Under the pieces are notes generated by a model. That model saw nothing but the letters and a program-made list of their open reading frames with translations. It was not told the DNA's origin and made no database searches. The position numbers and the translations under genes were made by a program. Shown here one piece after another: positions 24,191 to 31,497 of a stretch of 34,565 nucleotides of DNA (within the stretch, counting starts at the first letter, position 1; each line of letters opens with the position of its first letter). The stretch is taken from NCBI GenBank assembly GCA_002420105.1, contig DIHJ01000049.1:9691-44255 (forward strand), written 5' to 3'. The stretch is from Nitrospira sp. UBA5699. Lineage in GTDB: Bacteria > Nitrospirota > Nitrospiria > Nitrospirales > Nitrospiraceae.

Positions 24191-24909
24191 GTCGTGCCGA
24201 CCCAGATGCTCCGACCGGACTTTCGCCGGTCGTATCGTATGGTGATCCGGTCTCCTGTCTTCCAGCGCGAGGCCTCTTCCGGCTGAACGGTTTCCTTGCC
24301 GGTATGGGACCGTCCGCGCTCATCCCGGTATTCATAATGCACGGCCAGCTGTTGCACGCCGTTGATCTGCATGCCGGCCGGGCGCACGTCGGAGACCGTG
24401 GCGGTCGTCGTGACGCCGTCGCGCTGCAAGTGTCGCCTGATCTGCATGAGGTTGCGCGCCCGCAGCAGAATAAATCCGCCGAGACCCCCGAAGATGCCGC
24501 CCAGCACGGTGAAGATGAGGGGTAAGATCGCTCCGCCGCTCTGGCCTTCAATCCGGTAATGCTGCGGCGCATCCGGCAGATAGGTGACGCGGACCGGCTC
24601 CCGCTCGATCGGCCTGTCCCAGGTCTCGACGGATACATCGGCCTTTCCCTGTGCCATGCCGTTCGGGGCCGGAAACCGAAAGGTGACTTCGTAGGCGGGG
24701 CTGCTGCTGCGGCCGGAGACGGATGACGAAGTCTTTCTCGTCTTCGTGAGGATCATGCCCTCGGCCGTTCTTCCCTCGGCATCCAGCCGCTTGGTGACGG
24801 TGATGTGTTGAACGCCGAGATAGAGTCCGATGACGAGAAACGGCGTTCCGACGGCGAACCAGATGCCGCCGAACCAGAACCAGAAGTTTTTGGGCGTGAT
24901 GGCGAGCAT
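24187..24909 (-). CDS. DUF3592 membrane protein, paralogue
   Basis: The product is 240 residues from ATG 24909, with MLAITPKNFWFWFGGIWFAV beginning at the first membrane segment; the frame extends to 25020 but that part is coded by repeat sequence. The layout matches its neighbour: TM, beta domain (YEVTFRFPAPNGMAQGKADV, VRVTYLPDAPQHYRI), TM (LPLIFTVLGGIFGGLGGFIL), beta domain (AVHYEYRDERGRSHTG, DRITIRYDRRKSGRS). It is the first gene of the three-gene unit and arose with the second by tandem duplication. The ribosome site is weak. Confidence 0.8.
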   Translation of the reverse strand: MLAITPKNFWFWFGGIWFAVGTPFLVIGLYLGVQHITVTKRLDAEGRTAEGMILTKTRKTSSSVSGRSSSPAYEVTFRFPAPNGMAQGKADVSVETWDRPIEREPVRVTYLPDAPQHYRIEGQSGGAILPLIFTVLGGIFGGLGGFILLRARNLMQIRRHLQRDGVTTTATVSDVRPAGMQINGVQQLAVHYEYRDERGRSHTGKETVQPEEASRWKTGDRITIRYDRRKSGRSIWVGTT

Positions 24910-24924
24910 GGCAGATCCGGTTGA

Positions 24925-25052
24925 GAGTCGTGAGTTCTGAATTCCGGGTCGGGGGAATCGGAATTCAGTGCGGACGTCGAATTCGTGGCGGTACCCTGCT
25001 CCCGAACCTCTCCGGGACACTCAGCAGGCGGCACGCATAATTCAGAACTCCG
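24925..25052. repeat. Palindromic element with GAGTTCTGAATTC-type units
   Basis: The left arm (24925-24970) contains GAGAGTCG, TGAGTTCTGAATTCCGGG and GGAATCGGAATTC-like units. The outer right arm AATTCAGAACTC (25039-25050) is the perfect complement of GAGTTCTGAATT (24932-24943). The centre is longer than in the other elements and holds no gene. The stop codon of the minus-strand gene at 25042 is inside the right arm. Confidence 0.7.
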
Positions 25053-25557
25053 TCACCTTCCCCTCCGCGATCGTCACCGTTTCCGACTGTCCGGCGATCT
25101 TGACCGTGACCGTTCCGACCGGCAATCCGAACGATTTCTCTCCGTATCCGCCGGTCAGCGACGTGGACGTGGCGGCATCGAGAACGTCCACTCTGGTGTC
25201 TTTCCCCGCATGGACGTGCAGGACGCCGACCTTCACCTGCGTCTCATGGCCGGACTTGATGGTCACGCCGGTGACCCGCTTCCCGTTGATCGATACGTCG
25301 TAGGTGCCGGGTAGGAGTTCGATCGCCTGGCTTCCGTAGCCGCCGGCGATGGATTTGCCGTCGCCGGATTTGTAGACGTCCAGGCGGGCTTCGATCCTCT
25401 TGGCATCGCCGGGGTACTCGACCGCCAGCCGGCCGAGACGGCCCTTGAGGGCCGCGTTGGCGACGATGGCGCAGCAGGGCTCGCCGGCTTCAACGATCAA
25501 TAGGGATCTGAACAGGAAAAGGCTCACGATCAGCGCGGTCCACAAACGTTGTGCCAT
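25042..25557 (-). CDS. Secreted two-repeat beta protein, paralogue of the next gene
   Basis: The product is 171 residues with an N-terminal signal peptide (ALIVSLFLFRSLLIVEAGEP) followed by a Cys pair (PCCAIV). The rest is two similar repeats of about 55 residues: the first with RLDVYKSGDGKSIAGGYGSQ and PGTYDVSINGKRV, the second with RVDVLDAATSTSLTGGYGEK and PVGTVTVKIAGQSET. A GGYG motif marks each. They look like small beta sandwiches of the carboxypeptidase-regulatory or PEGA type (inference). ATG 25557 has AAAGGAG at good spacing. It follows its paralogue by 44 bases, likely in one transcript. Confidence 0.75.
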   Translation of the reverse strand: MAQRLWTALIVSLFLFRSLLIVEAGEPCCAIVANAALKGRLGRLAVEYPGDAKRIEARLDVYKSGDGKSIAGGYGSQAIELLPGTYDVSINGKRVTGVTIKSGHETQVKVGVLHVHAGKDTRVDVLDAATSTSLTGGYGEKSFGLPVGTVTVKIAGQSETVTIAEGKVTEF

Positions 25558-25601
25558 AGCCGGCTCCTTTCCCTCATACGTATCCCGCCCATGCCGGAAA
25601 A

Positions 25602-26225
25602 CTAAAATTCCGTTACCTTGTCCTTTTCGATCGGCACCGTTTCCGATTGACCCGCCACCTGCACGCTGACCGGTCCGACCGGGAACCCGTAGGATTGCTC
25701 GCCGTACCCGCCGGTCAGGACCTTCCCGCTGCTCGGGTCCAGCAGATCGATGCGGGTCTGTTTTCCGGCATACACGTGGAGCACGCCGACGTTGATCCTT
25801 GTATCGTGACCGGCCTTTACCGTGACACCGCCCAGTCGCCGGCCGTTAATTCCTATGTCGTACGTTCCGGGAGGAAGTTCGATTTTCCTGCTCCCGTACC
25901 CGCCGTTGATCGATCGCGAATTGCCCGGCTCATAGATGTCCAGCCTGGCTGCGAGGCCGTTGGGATCGCCGGGGTAGGCCACGACGATGCGGCCCATCCC
26001 CTCTTTCAAGCCGGCGACCGGCGTGATATCGCAGCAATCGGGCGAGGATTGACTCGCCGGGCGCGAGGCGGAGGGCGGTGAGGATGGATCCGGAGTAGAC
26101 GATTCGACCGATGGAGCAAGAACCTTCGGCGGAGGCGGCGTCTCATCTTTTTTCTGGCAGTGAGGGAGGAGCAACGCGAGAGAGAGCAGACAGAGGAACC
26201 AGCGGAAACCGGTGTGACTTTTCAT
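25602..26225 (-). CDS. Secreted two-repeat beta protein with a Pro-rich linker, probable lipoprotein
   Basis: The product is 207 residues from ATG 26225 (GTG 26231 is possible, two codons longer). The signal peptide ends LALLLPHC, an unusual lipobox, then KKDETPPPPK and a Pro/Ser-rich linker to about residue 62. The mature domain repeats its neighbour's plan: a Cys pair (PDCCDIT), then ARLDIYEPGNSRSINGGYG with PPGTYDIGINGRR, and RIDLLDPSSGKVLTGGYG with VSVQVAGQSET. The C-termini of the two proteins are nearly identical (KVTEF). It is first in the pair and has a promoter at 26285-26313. Confidence 0.75.
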   Translation of the reverse strand: MKSHTGFRWFLCLLSLALLLPHCQKKDETPPPPKVLAPSVESSTPDPSSPPSASRPASQSSPDCCDITPVAGLKEGMGRIVVAYPGDPNGLAARLDIYEPGNSRSINGGYGSRKIELPPGTYDIGINGRRLGGVTVKAGHDTRINVGVLHVYAGKQTRIDLLDPSSGKVLTGGYGEQSYGFPVGPVSVQVAGQSETVPIEKDKVTEF

Positions 26226-26284
26226 GGCCACCCTCTCTCAGTCGGCGGGGCCGGGCGCAAGACGGGAGGTGAAAAGCGAGGCAT

Positions 26285-26313
26285 ATTATGCACGATGCGG
26301 GAGGGCCTGTCAC
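26285..26313 (-). promoter_or_regulatory. Sigma-70 type promoter of the two-repeat protein pair
   Basis: Minus strand: GTGACA (26313-26308), a 17-base spacer, then CATAAT (26290-26285), about 60 bases before ATG 26225. Confidence 0.5.
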
Positions 26314-26341
26314 GCCTGGGGCCTTCGGTCTTCCGGAGGCC

Positions 26342-27316
26342 TCAGGCGCGGGGCGGGAGGAGGTCGCCCAAGGAGCGAAATCCCAGACCCAACCCCCGGC
26401 AGACCGCGACTTGACGATCAAACCTGTTCCTGGTGCGGATCATGTTGCCCAGGGAGCGAAGCCCCACTCGCCCCCAGGCCGCCAGATGAAACACCGAGAG
26501 GGGATAGTCGGTGCCGAAGATGAGGCGATCCTGAAGCTCCGGGTGACGCCGGAGGTGCAGCAGCATCCCCAACCGGTTGGGCAGCGTGAGCGCGGAAATG
26601 TCGGCGTAAAAATTGGGGTAACGCCCGGCGAATTCGTGCAGGGTGGGAATGAACTTCTCGTAGAGCATAAGGCCGTAGCTGCAGGCATGGGCGGCGATCA
26701 CCGTGACGCCTTCGTCGAGCGCGGTCCGGAGCCGATCGGGATCGCCGACTGACTGATCCTTTCCGATGAGGCTGAACTCGAATCCCACGTGGCTGAGGAA
26801 GGGGAGCTTGCGTTGGGCCAGCGCGCGATAGAAGGGCTTGTACTTCAGATCGGCCGGGTCGAAGTGCTGCGCATTGGGAAGGACCTTGATCAGGACGGCG
26901 CCGGCGTCGGCGCAGCGATGGACTTCGTCCACCGCATCCTCCCGCCGGGGATTGATCGACGGGCCGGCAAGAAACAATTCGGGATAGGTCTGCGCGGTCT
27001 TCAGCACGTAGTCGTTGCCGATCATGAACTCCGTGTGCTGCCGATTGAGCAGCCCCGTCTGATCGTAGTACCCGTCCATGCCGAGCAGGACTGCCTTCTG
27101 CACGTGCCGCGAGGCGCGCAGCTCCGCGATCAGGTGGTCGAGGTATTGCCGGTTCGCTTCGCGCGGATGCGACGGCGAAAGATCGTGCTTCCACAGCAGA
27201 AAGCGGAACAGCGGGCTCTTGAGCAGTTTCGGCGAGATGTAGCAGCCGTTGTCCCCGTCCGGCAGCGCGGCCAGATGGACGTGGCAGTCGATCAAGGATT
27301 TACCGGTAGATGCCAT
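26342..27316 (-). CDS. Amidohydrolase-2 family metal-dependent hydrolase
   Basis: The product is 324 residues with a TIM-barrel amidohydrolase of the COG2159 type. Metal-ligand motifs are the HxH in LIDCHVHLAALP (residues 9-20), FLAGPSINPRRED, the mid-barrel His in PFLSHVGFEFS, IAAHACSYG and the late Asp in LIFGTDYPLSVFH. Members include decarboxylases and hydrolases; the substrate cannot be told. It is separate from the imidazolonepropionase-like amidohydrolase at 9.3 kb. Its ATG at 27316 abuts the palindromic element that begins at 27317, so its transcript must start in or beyond that repeat. Confidence 0.85.
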   Translation of the reverse strand: MASTGKSLIDCHVHLAALPDGDNGCYISPKLLKSPLFRFLLWKHDLSPSHPREANRQYLDHLIAELRASRHVQKAVLLGMDGYYDQTGLLNRQHTEFMIGNDYVLKTAQTYPELFLAGPSINPRREDAVDEVHRCADAGAVLIKVLPNAQHFDPADLKYKPFYRALAQRKLPFLSHVGFEFSLIGKDQSVGDPDRLRTALDEGVTVIAAHACSYGLMLYEKFIPTLHEFAGRYPNFYADISALTLPNRLGMLLHLRRHPELQDRLIFGTDYPLSVFHLAAWGRVGLRSLGNMIRTRNRFDRQVAVCRGLGLGFRSLGDLLPPRA

Positions 27317-27400
27317 TGGAAGTTTCGAGTTCCGAGTTTCGGGTTTCGCATTCCGGGTTTCGAGTTCGCAGCAAATACGGTACAGGAAACTCGAAACTTA
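27317..27400. repeat. Palindromic element with GAGTTTCG units, downstream of the four-helix gene
   Basis: The left arm (27318-27366) is a run of about 8-base units AGTTTCG, AGTTCCG, AGTTTCG, GGTTTCG, CATTCCG, GGTTTCG, AGTTCG. The short right arm ACTCGAAAC pairs back: AAGTTTCGAGTT (27320-27331) is matched perfectly by AACTCGAAACTT (27388-27399). The right arm starts at the TAA stop codon of the four-helix gene, and the left arm starts at the ATG of the amidohydrolase. Confidence 0.8.
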
Positions 27401-27787
27401 TTCGTACTTTCCCCCTTTGATACCTGACTTGCGCAGGTACTGCATGAGGGCGCCGATCAGCCGCGCCGTTTCAGCGGTCGCCGTTGACAACCGATCAAAG
27501 GTCGATTTGTCGAGATAGTCAAGATCGAACGCCACGCAGAGATGGCTCTCCACCTCGCCGGCCGATCCCTTGGCCATACTCAGGAACTGGACGAACTCAC
27601 CGGTACCCCCGCGTTCATGACCTTCTGCAATATTGGCCATGATGGAGACGCAGGCACGACGGATCTGATCACGAAGTCCGAAGTTTCTTGAAAAGCTTCC
27701 GTCGTTAGAAATTGTATAGATGTCTCTTGTCAGCTCTCGCGCCTGCTGCCGGGCCTTGATGTCCTTAAACGTCTTGAATGAAGGCAT
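27398..27787 (-). CDS. Four-helix-bundle protein (S23 / 23S rRNA intervening-sequence / Avd family)
   Basis: The product is 129 residues, all helical. The N-terminus KTFKDIKARQQARELTRDIY, the central LRDQIRRACVSIMANIAEGH, FVQFLSMAKGSAGEVESHL and the final LIGALMQYLRKSG are the family pattern of TIGR02436 proteins. These were first found in insertions within 23S rRNA and are related to Avd, the accessory protein of diversity-generating retroelements, which binds nucleic acid. No rRNA, reverse transcriptase or variable-repeat pair is present here. The gene is bracketed by two palindromic repeat elements that touch its start and stop, and it has lower GC than its neighbours, which suggests that gene and repeats move together. 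Confidence 0.9.
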   Translation of the reverse strand: MPSFKTFKDIKARQQARELTRDIYTISNDGSFSRNFGLRDQIRRACVSIMANIAEGHERGGTGEFVQFLSMAKGSAGEVESHLCVAFDLDYLDKSTFDRLSTATAETARLIGALMQYLRKSGIKGGKYE

Positions 27788-27791
27788 AGTC

Positions 27792-27909
27792 TGGTTCGGA
27801 GTGGAGAGTTGCGAGTTTCGGGACCTGTTTCGGATTACAAGTTGGATTCCGTTTCGAGTTCCGGGTTTCGCGGTACGCCATACGGGTTAGCCCGAAACCC
27901 GAAACAACT
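27792..27909. repeat. Palindromic element with GAGTTTCG units, upstream of the four-helix gene
   Basis: The left arm (27792-27870) has units GGTTCGG, AGTGGAG, AGTTGCG, AGTTTCG, ... GTTTCGG, ... GTTTCG, AGTTCCG, GGTTTCG. The right arm (27883-27908) is complementary: CGGGTTTCG at 27862-27870 pairs with CGAAACCCG at 27893-27901. It ends against the TGA stop of the acyltransferase gene, whose reading strand continues AGTTGTTTCGGG. Confidence 0.78.
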
Positions 27910-30900
27910 TCATTCCCCCAGAAGCCTTTCCATCGCGATCCGTTTGAGGCTGCGCAGGTCCATCTTGCCCGTGCCCAGCACCGGGAGCGCCTCGACTTTG
28001 ACGAAGTTGCCGCGGGCGGGGATGAAGAGGTTGGGGAGGCCGTTTGCGGCGAGCTTGCCCAGGACCTCGGGGATCCTGGCCTCCTCGAGGGTGTGCAGGA
28101 CGGCCAACTGCTCGCCTTTCCGCTCGTCGGGAATGCCGGTCACGGCGAACGCCTGGGTATCGATCCCCGCGGCGAGGTGCAGGGCCTCTTCGACTTTCCC
28201 GTGCGGGACCATTTCGCCTCCGATTTTGGAGAAGCGCGAGAGCCGGTCCGTAATGGTCAGGAAGCCGTCCTCGTCCAGCACGGCGATGTCCCCGGTGATG
28301 TACCAGCCGTCGTGCATGGCCTTCGTCGTCAGGTCTTCGCGTCCGAGATACCCGCTCATCACGTTGGGCCCCCTGACGAGCAGCATGCCGGGGGTGCCGG
28401 GAGGCAGCGGGGCGAAACTGTCCGGATCCACGATCTGCACGCAGACGCCGGGCAGCGGCTGGCCGACGGTGCCCCGCCTGGAGGCGGGCTGGTAGTAGCC
28501 GGCCGCCCGATAGTCGGGGCAGTTCACGGCGATGACGGGGGCGCACTCGGTGACCCCGTAGCCTTCGATCGGTCCGATCCCGAACTGATCTTCGAAGGCC
28601 TGCGCGAGACGCGCCGGGAGTTTTTCCGCGCCGGTGACGACCACGCGCAGCGAGCTGAACTGTTCCGGCGTGCAACGGCGTTGATAGAGCTGCAGGAACG
28701 TCGGCGTGGTGACGAGGAAGGTGATCCGATAGCGCCGCACGAGCTCGCCGATGGCCGCGACGTCGAGCGGCGAGGGGTGGAAGACCAGCCCCGCGTTGTT
28801 GAACATGACGAACCAGAATACGAGATAGCCGAAGGAATGGAAGAACGGCAGAATGCCGAGGACCCGCTCGTCCCGGTAGAGATGGAGGACCTGGCTGGCC
28901 GCCTGGGCGTTGGCGTCGACGCTGAAGTGCGACAGCATCACGCCTTTGGGCTCCCCGGTGCTGCCGCTGCTGAAGATGATCGTGGCGAGATCGTCCATCG
29001 TCAGCGGAACGTTCTGGCCGCAGGCGAGTTCGACCACGCGGGCCGGAGCGCAAACGGCCAGGAGGCCGGCGACGAGCTTCTGCCCCGTGCCGATGGTCCG
29101 GGCGATGTCCTCGAGCCAGACGATCGCCGGTCCTTCCGGCAGTTCGAGTTTCGCCTTCTCGACGAAGGCGCGGCTGGTGACGATGGTGCGGAGGCCGGCC
29201 AGGCGCACGGCGGCTTCGAGGCCGGCTTTCCCGACCGTATAGTTCAGGTTGACGCTGGTTTTGCCGCACAGGGGAGCGGCCACGTTGACCAATCCTCCGG
29301 CGACGGTCGGCGGGAGCAGAATGCCGATGTGCCGCTGGCTTTCCCAATGGGGGCGAAGCAGTCTGGCGAACAGAATCGATCCGATCAGGGCCTGGATCCC
29401 CGAGACATGCGGGCGGTTCTGGTCCGCCATGGTGAACCGGAACGGATGCCGGCGCATCGCACGGATGAATTCGCGGTGGAGCGGCCGGCGGTCGGATTTC
29501 CGGAGGTTCCAGGCTTCCTCGCCGAGCAGGCGAATGGCGTCGCGGAGCCGGTGGGCCGGCGTGTCGGGCGGCAGCGGGTTGCCGAACGAGACCGTCACGG
29601 GATAGGGGATGTGTTCGGGCATCTTGGCCAGAAACTTTCCGCCGTCGAAGCTGAAGACGCTGCCCCAGACGCGATCCAGATGGACGGGCAGGATCGGGGC
29701 GTTCCTGCCCTTTGTGATGCGCTCGAATCCCCGGCGGAACGGCAGCAACGTGCCGGTCCGCGTGATTTGGCCTTCGGGAAAGATGCAGACGAGCTCACCC
29801 CTGTCGAGCGCGGCGCCGGCGTCGCGGAGGGCCCGCAGGATGACGCGGAGGCCGCCGTGCGACGAGATCGGAATCACGCCGAGCATCTTCATGAACGGTT
29901 TGAAGAGCGGCTGATCCGCGTATTGGGCGTCGACGACGAATCGCACGGGCCGGTCGAGGGCGGCGATCAGCAGAACGCCGTCGATAAAGGACACATGGTT
30001 GGGGACCAACAGTGCGCCGCCCTGCGCCGGCACGTGCTCGCGGCCGACGATCCGCAACCGGTAGAGGCTGTTGGTCAGGATCACCAGGATGACGCGCAGG
30101 AGGGCTTCCGGGAGGAGCCGGAGCGCCCAGGTCGTCCCGGCGACGGTGAACGCGGCCGTGGCGACGAAGATGCCGGTCGTGGAGATGCCGCTGCCGGCCA
30201 GCGCGCCCGCGCCGAGCGATCCGAGCAGAATCCCGGTGAACACGCAGGTATTTTCGAAGGCGATGACCGACCCCCGGCGATCGGCCGGCGCGCGCCATTG
30301 GATGAGGGCGTTCAGCGGAACGAAGATCAGGGCGCTGGCGACACCCAGGATGCCCATGAGGGCCAGGGTGGGACCCAGTTGTGGCGCAAAGATTCCGAGC
30401 GACGACAGAATGACGGCGACGCCGGCCGCGCCCAGCGGAATCAATCCGTATTCCACGCGCGATTGGGACAGCCGTCCGACCAGCTTGGCCCCGAGGCCGA
30501 TCCCGATCGACAGCATCATGAGGGGCAGGCCCGACTGCCAGTCCGACACGCCCAACACCGCCTTCGCATAGACCAGAATGTTCTGGGCGAACAGGCTGGC
30601 GATCGTCCAGAAGAAGACCGCGCCGGTGATGGCGAGGCGGAGCATGCGGTCGCCGGCCAGCGCCGACCAGGCCCCGTGCAGGGTGTCGACGAGACCGCCT
30701 TCCGCCCGGGCCGGCGGCACGCGGGGAATCGTCCAGGCCGCGGCCAGCCCGACGAGCGAGATGCCCGCCAGCAGCAACGGAGCCGGCCAGGTCGTCTCCC
30801 CGGTCAGGGACAGGAGAATGCCCGGCGCGGCGGTGCCGGTGAGGATGGCGAGGAACGTCCACATCTCCAGTTGCCCGTTCCCGGCGGCCAGCCGTTCGTG

Positions 30901-31326
30901 CGGCAGCAGCTCTGCAAGAATGCCGTACTTGGCCGGACTAAAGAGTGCGCTGTGCACGCCCATGCCGCCCAGGACGATCAGCGGGAGCACGCCTCCGGCC
31001 GGGTTGATCCAGAGGGCGACGGTTGCCGCGCTCATCAGGAGGACTTCCACCGATTTCATCAGGATGATGACGGTGCGCTTGCTGACCCGATCGGCGAGCA
31101 CCCCGGAAACGATGGAGACCAGGGCCAGCGGAAGGGTGAAGACGACGAAGGCCAGCGTCGTCTGGGTTTGCGACGCGGTTTCGAATTCGGGGCCCGGGGC
31201 GATGACGGCCGCAAGTTGGCGGATGGCCAGCAGGGCGACCATCAATTTCCAGGCGTTGTCGTTGAAGGCCCCGCAGAACTGGGCGATGAGGAGGCCGCGG
31301 AGAGGATGCGATGCCGTGTTCGCCAT
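27910..31326 (-). CDS. Fused LplT-type transporter / PlsC acyltransferase / acyl-ACP ligase
   Basis: The product is 1,138 residues in three domains. Residues 1-400 are a 12-segment MFS unit like the lysophospholipid flippase LplT (FCGAFNDNAWKLMV at the start). Residues about 415-610 are a PlsC acyltransferase with the NHVSFIDGVLL and FPEGQITRTG motifs. Residues about 640-1138 are an AMP-forming acyl ligase with IIFSSGSTGEPKG (about 780), GYGVTECAPV and a C-terminal KMDLRSLKR Lys motif. In E. coli, LplT and Aas do these jobs as separate proteins: import and re-acylation of lysophospholipid at the inner membrane. A promoter lies at 31363-31391. A broken copy of its 5' end occurs at 34105-34381. 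Confidence 0.92.
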   Translation of the reverse strand: MANTASHPLRGLLIAQFCGAFNDNAWKLMVALLAIRQLAAVIAPGPEFETASQTQTTLAFVVFTLPLALVSIVSGVLADRVSKRTVIILMKSVEVLLMSAATVALWINPAGGVLPLIVLGGMGVHSALFSPAKYGILAELLPHERLAAGNGQLEMWTFLAILTGTAAPGILLSLTGETTWPAPLLLAGISLVGLAAAWTIPRVPPARAEGGLVDTLHGAWSALAGDRMLRLAITGAVFFWTIASLFAQNILVYAKAVLGVSDWQSGLPLMMLSIGIGLGAKLVGRLSQSRVEYGLIPLGAAGVAVILSSLGIFAPQLGPTLALMGILGVASALIFVPLNALIQWRAPADRRGSVIAFENTCVFTGILLGSLGAGALAGSGISTTGIFVATAAFTVAGTTWALRLLPEALLRVILVILTNSLYRLRIVGREHVPAQGGALLVPNHVSFIDGVLLIAALDRPVRFVVDAQYADQPLFKPFMKMLGVIPISSHGGLRVILRALRDAGAALDRGELVCIFPEGQITRTGTLLPFRRGFERITKGRNAPILPVHLDRVWGSVFSFDGGKFLAKMPEHIPYPVTVSFGNPLPPDTPAHRLRDAIRLLGEEAWNLRKSDRRPLHREFIRAMRRHPFRFTMADQNRPHVSGIQALIGSILFARLLRPHWESQRHIGILLPPTVAGGLVNVAAPLCGKTSVNLNYTVGKAGLEAAVRLAGLRTIVTSRAFVEKAKLELPEGPAIVWLEDIARTIGTGQKLVAGLLAVCAPARVVELACGQNVPLTMDDLATIIFSSGSTGEPKGVMLSHFSVDANAQAASQVLHLYRDERVLGILPFFHSFGYLVFWFVMFNNAGLVFHPSPLDVAAIGELVRRYRITFLVTTPTFLQLYQRRCTPEQFSSLRVVVTGAEKLPARLAQAFEDQFGIGPIEGYGVTECAPVIAVNCPDYRAAGYYQPASRRGTVGQPLPGVCVQIVDPDSFAPLPPGTPGMLLVRGPNVMSGYLGREDLTTKAMHDGWYITGDIAVLDEDGFLTITDRLSRFSKIGGEMVPHGKVEEALHLAAGIDTQAFAVTGIPDERKGEQLAVLHTLEEARIPEVLGKLAANGLPNLFIPARGNFVKVEALPVLGTGKMDLRSLKRIAMERLLGE

Positions 31327-31362
31327 GAGGATCAGGTCGCCGTCGCGGTCGTTCTGGCCTCT

Positions 31363-31391
31363 ACTATGCTGAAAAGGGATGCAAAGATCAA
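31363..31391 (-). promoter_or_regulatory. Promoter of the fused acyltransferase gene
   Basis: Minus strand: TTGATC (31391-31386), a 17-base spacer, CATAGT (31368-31363), about 40 bases before ATG 31326. It is divergent from the oxidoreductase operon. Confidence 0.5.
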
Positions 31392-31413
31392 AGGAAACAA
31401 AGGAGGCGTTTCG

Positions 31414-31497
31414 TTGACAATCGAGGGAGAATTGGTAGGGTCGGGACGTAGGTCGGGACAGCTCGTCAGTCCGCTCGACTGTGGGAGGGCACGGTGA
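31414..31497 (+). promoter_or_regulatory. Leader region of the oxidoreductase operon: promoter or small leader ORF
   Basis: TTGACA (31414-31419) with TAGGGT 16 bases on could be a promoter. The same TTG is also seven bases after a perfect AAAGGAGG (31399-31406) and opens a 27-codon frame that ends in a GTGA overlap with the oxidoreductase start. Either reading is possible; an in-frame ATG at 31365 would lengthen the peptide to about 43 codons. Confidence 0.3.

Noticed and set aside
22902..24638. A 578-codon reading of the small membrane protein gene
   Set aside because: The first two thirds run out of register through two good DUF3592 genes. The true start at 23453 makes an ATGA overlap.
27317..27366. 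CRISPR array
   Set aside because: Units are 7-9 bases, imperfect and contiguous, with no spacers of constant length and no cas genes.
27317..27909. A diversity-generating retroelement, because an Avd-like protein is present
   Set aside because: No reverse transcriptase, template repeat or variable repeat was found in the window. The four-helix family has many members unrelated to such elements.
28093..31497. A 1,134-codon open frame on the plus strand opposite the fused acyltransferase gene
   Set aside because: The product is Gly/Asp/Arg/Gln-rich with no domain or hydrophobic core, and exactly mirrors codon-position bias of the real minus-strand gene. It is an antisense shadow of GC-rich coding sequence.
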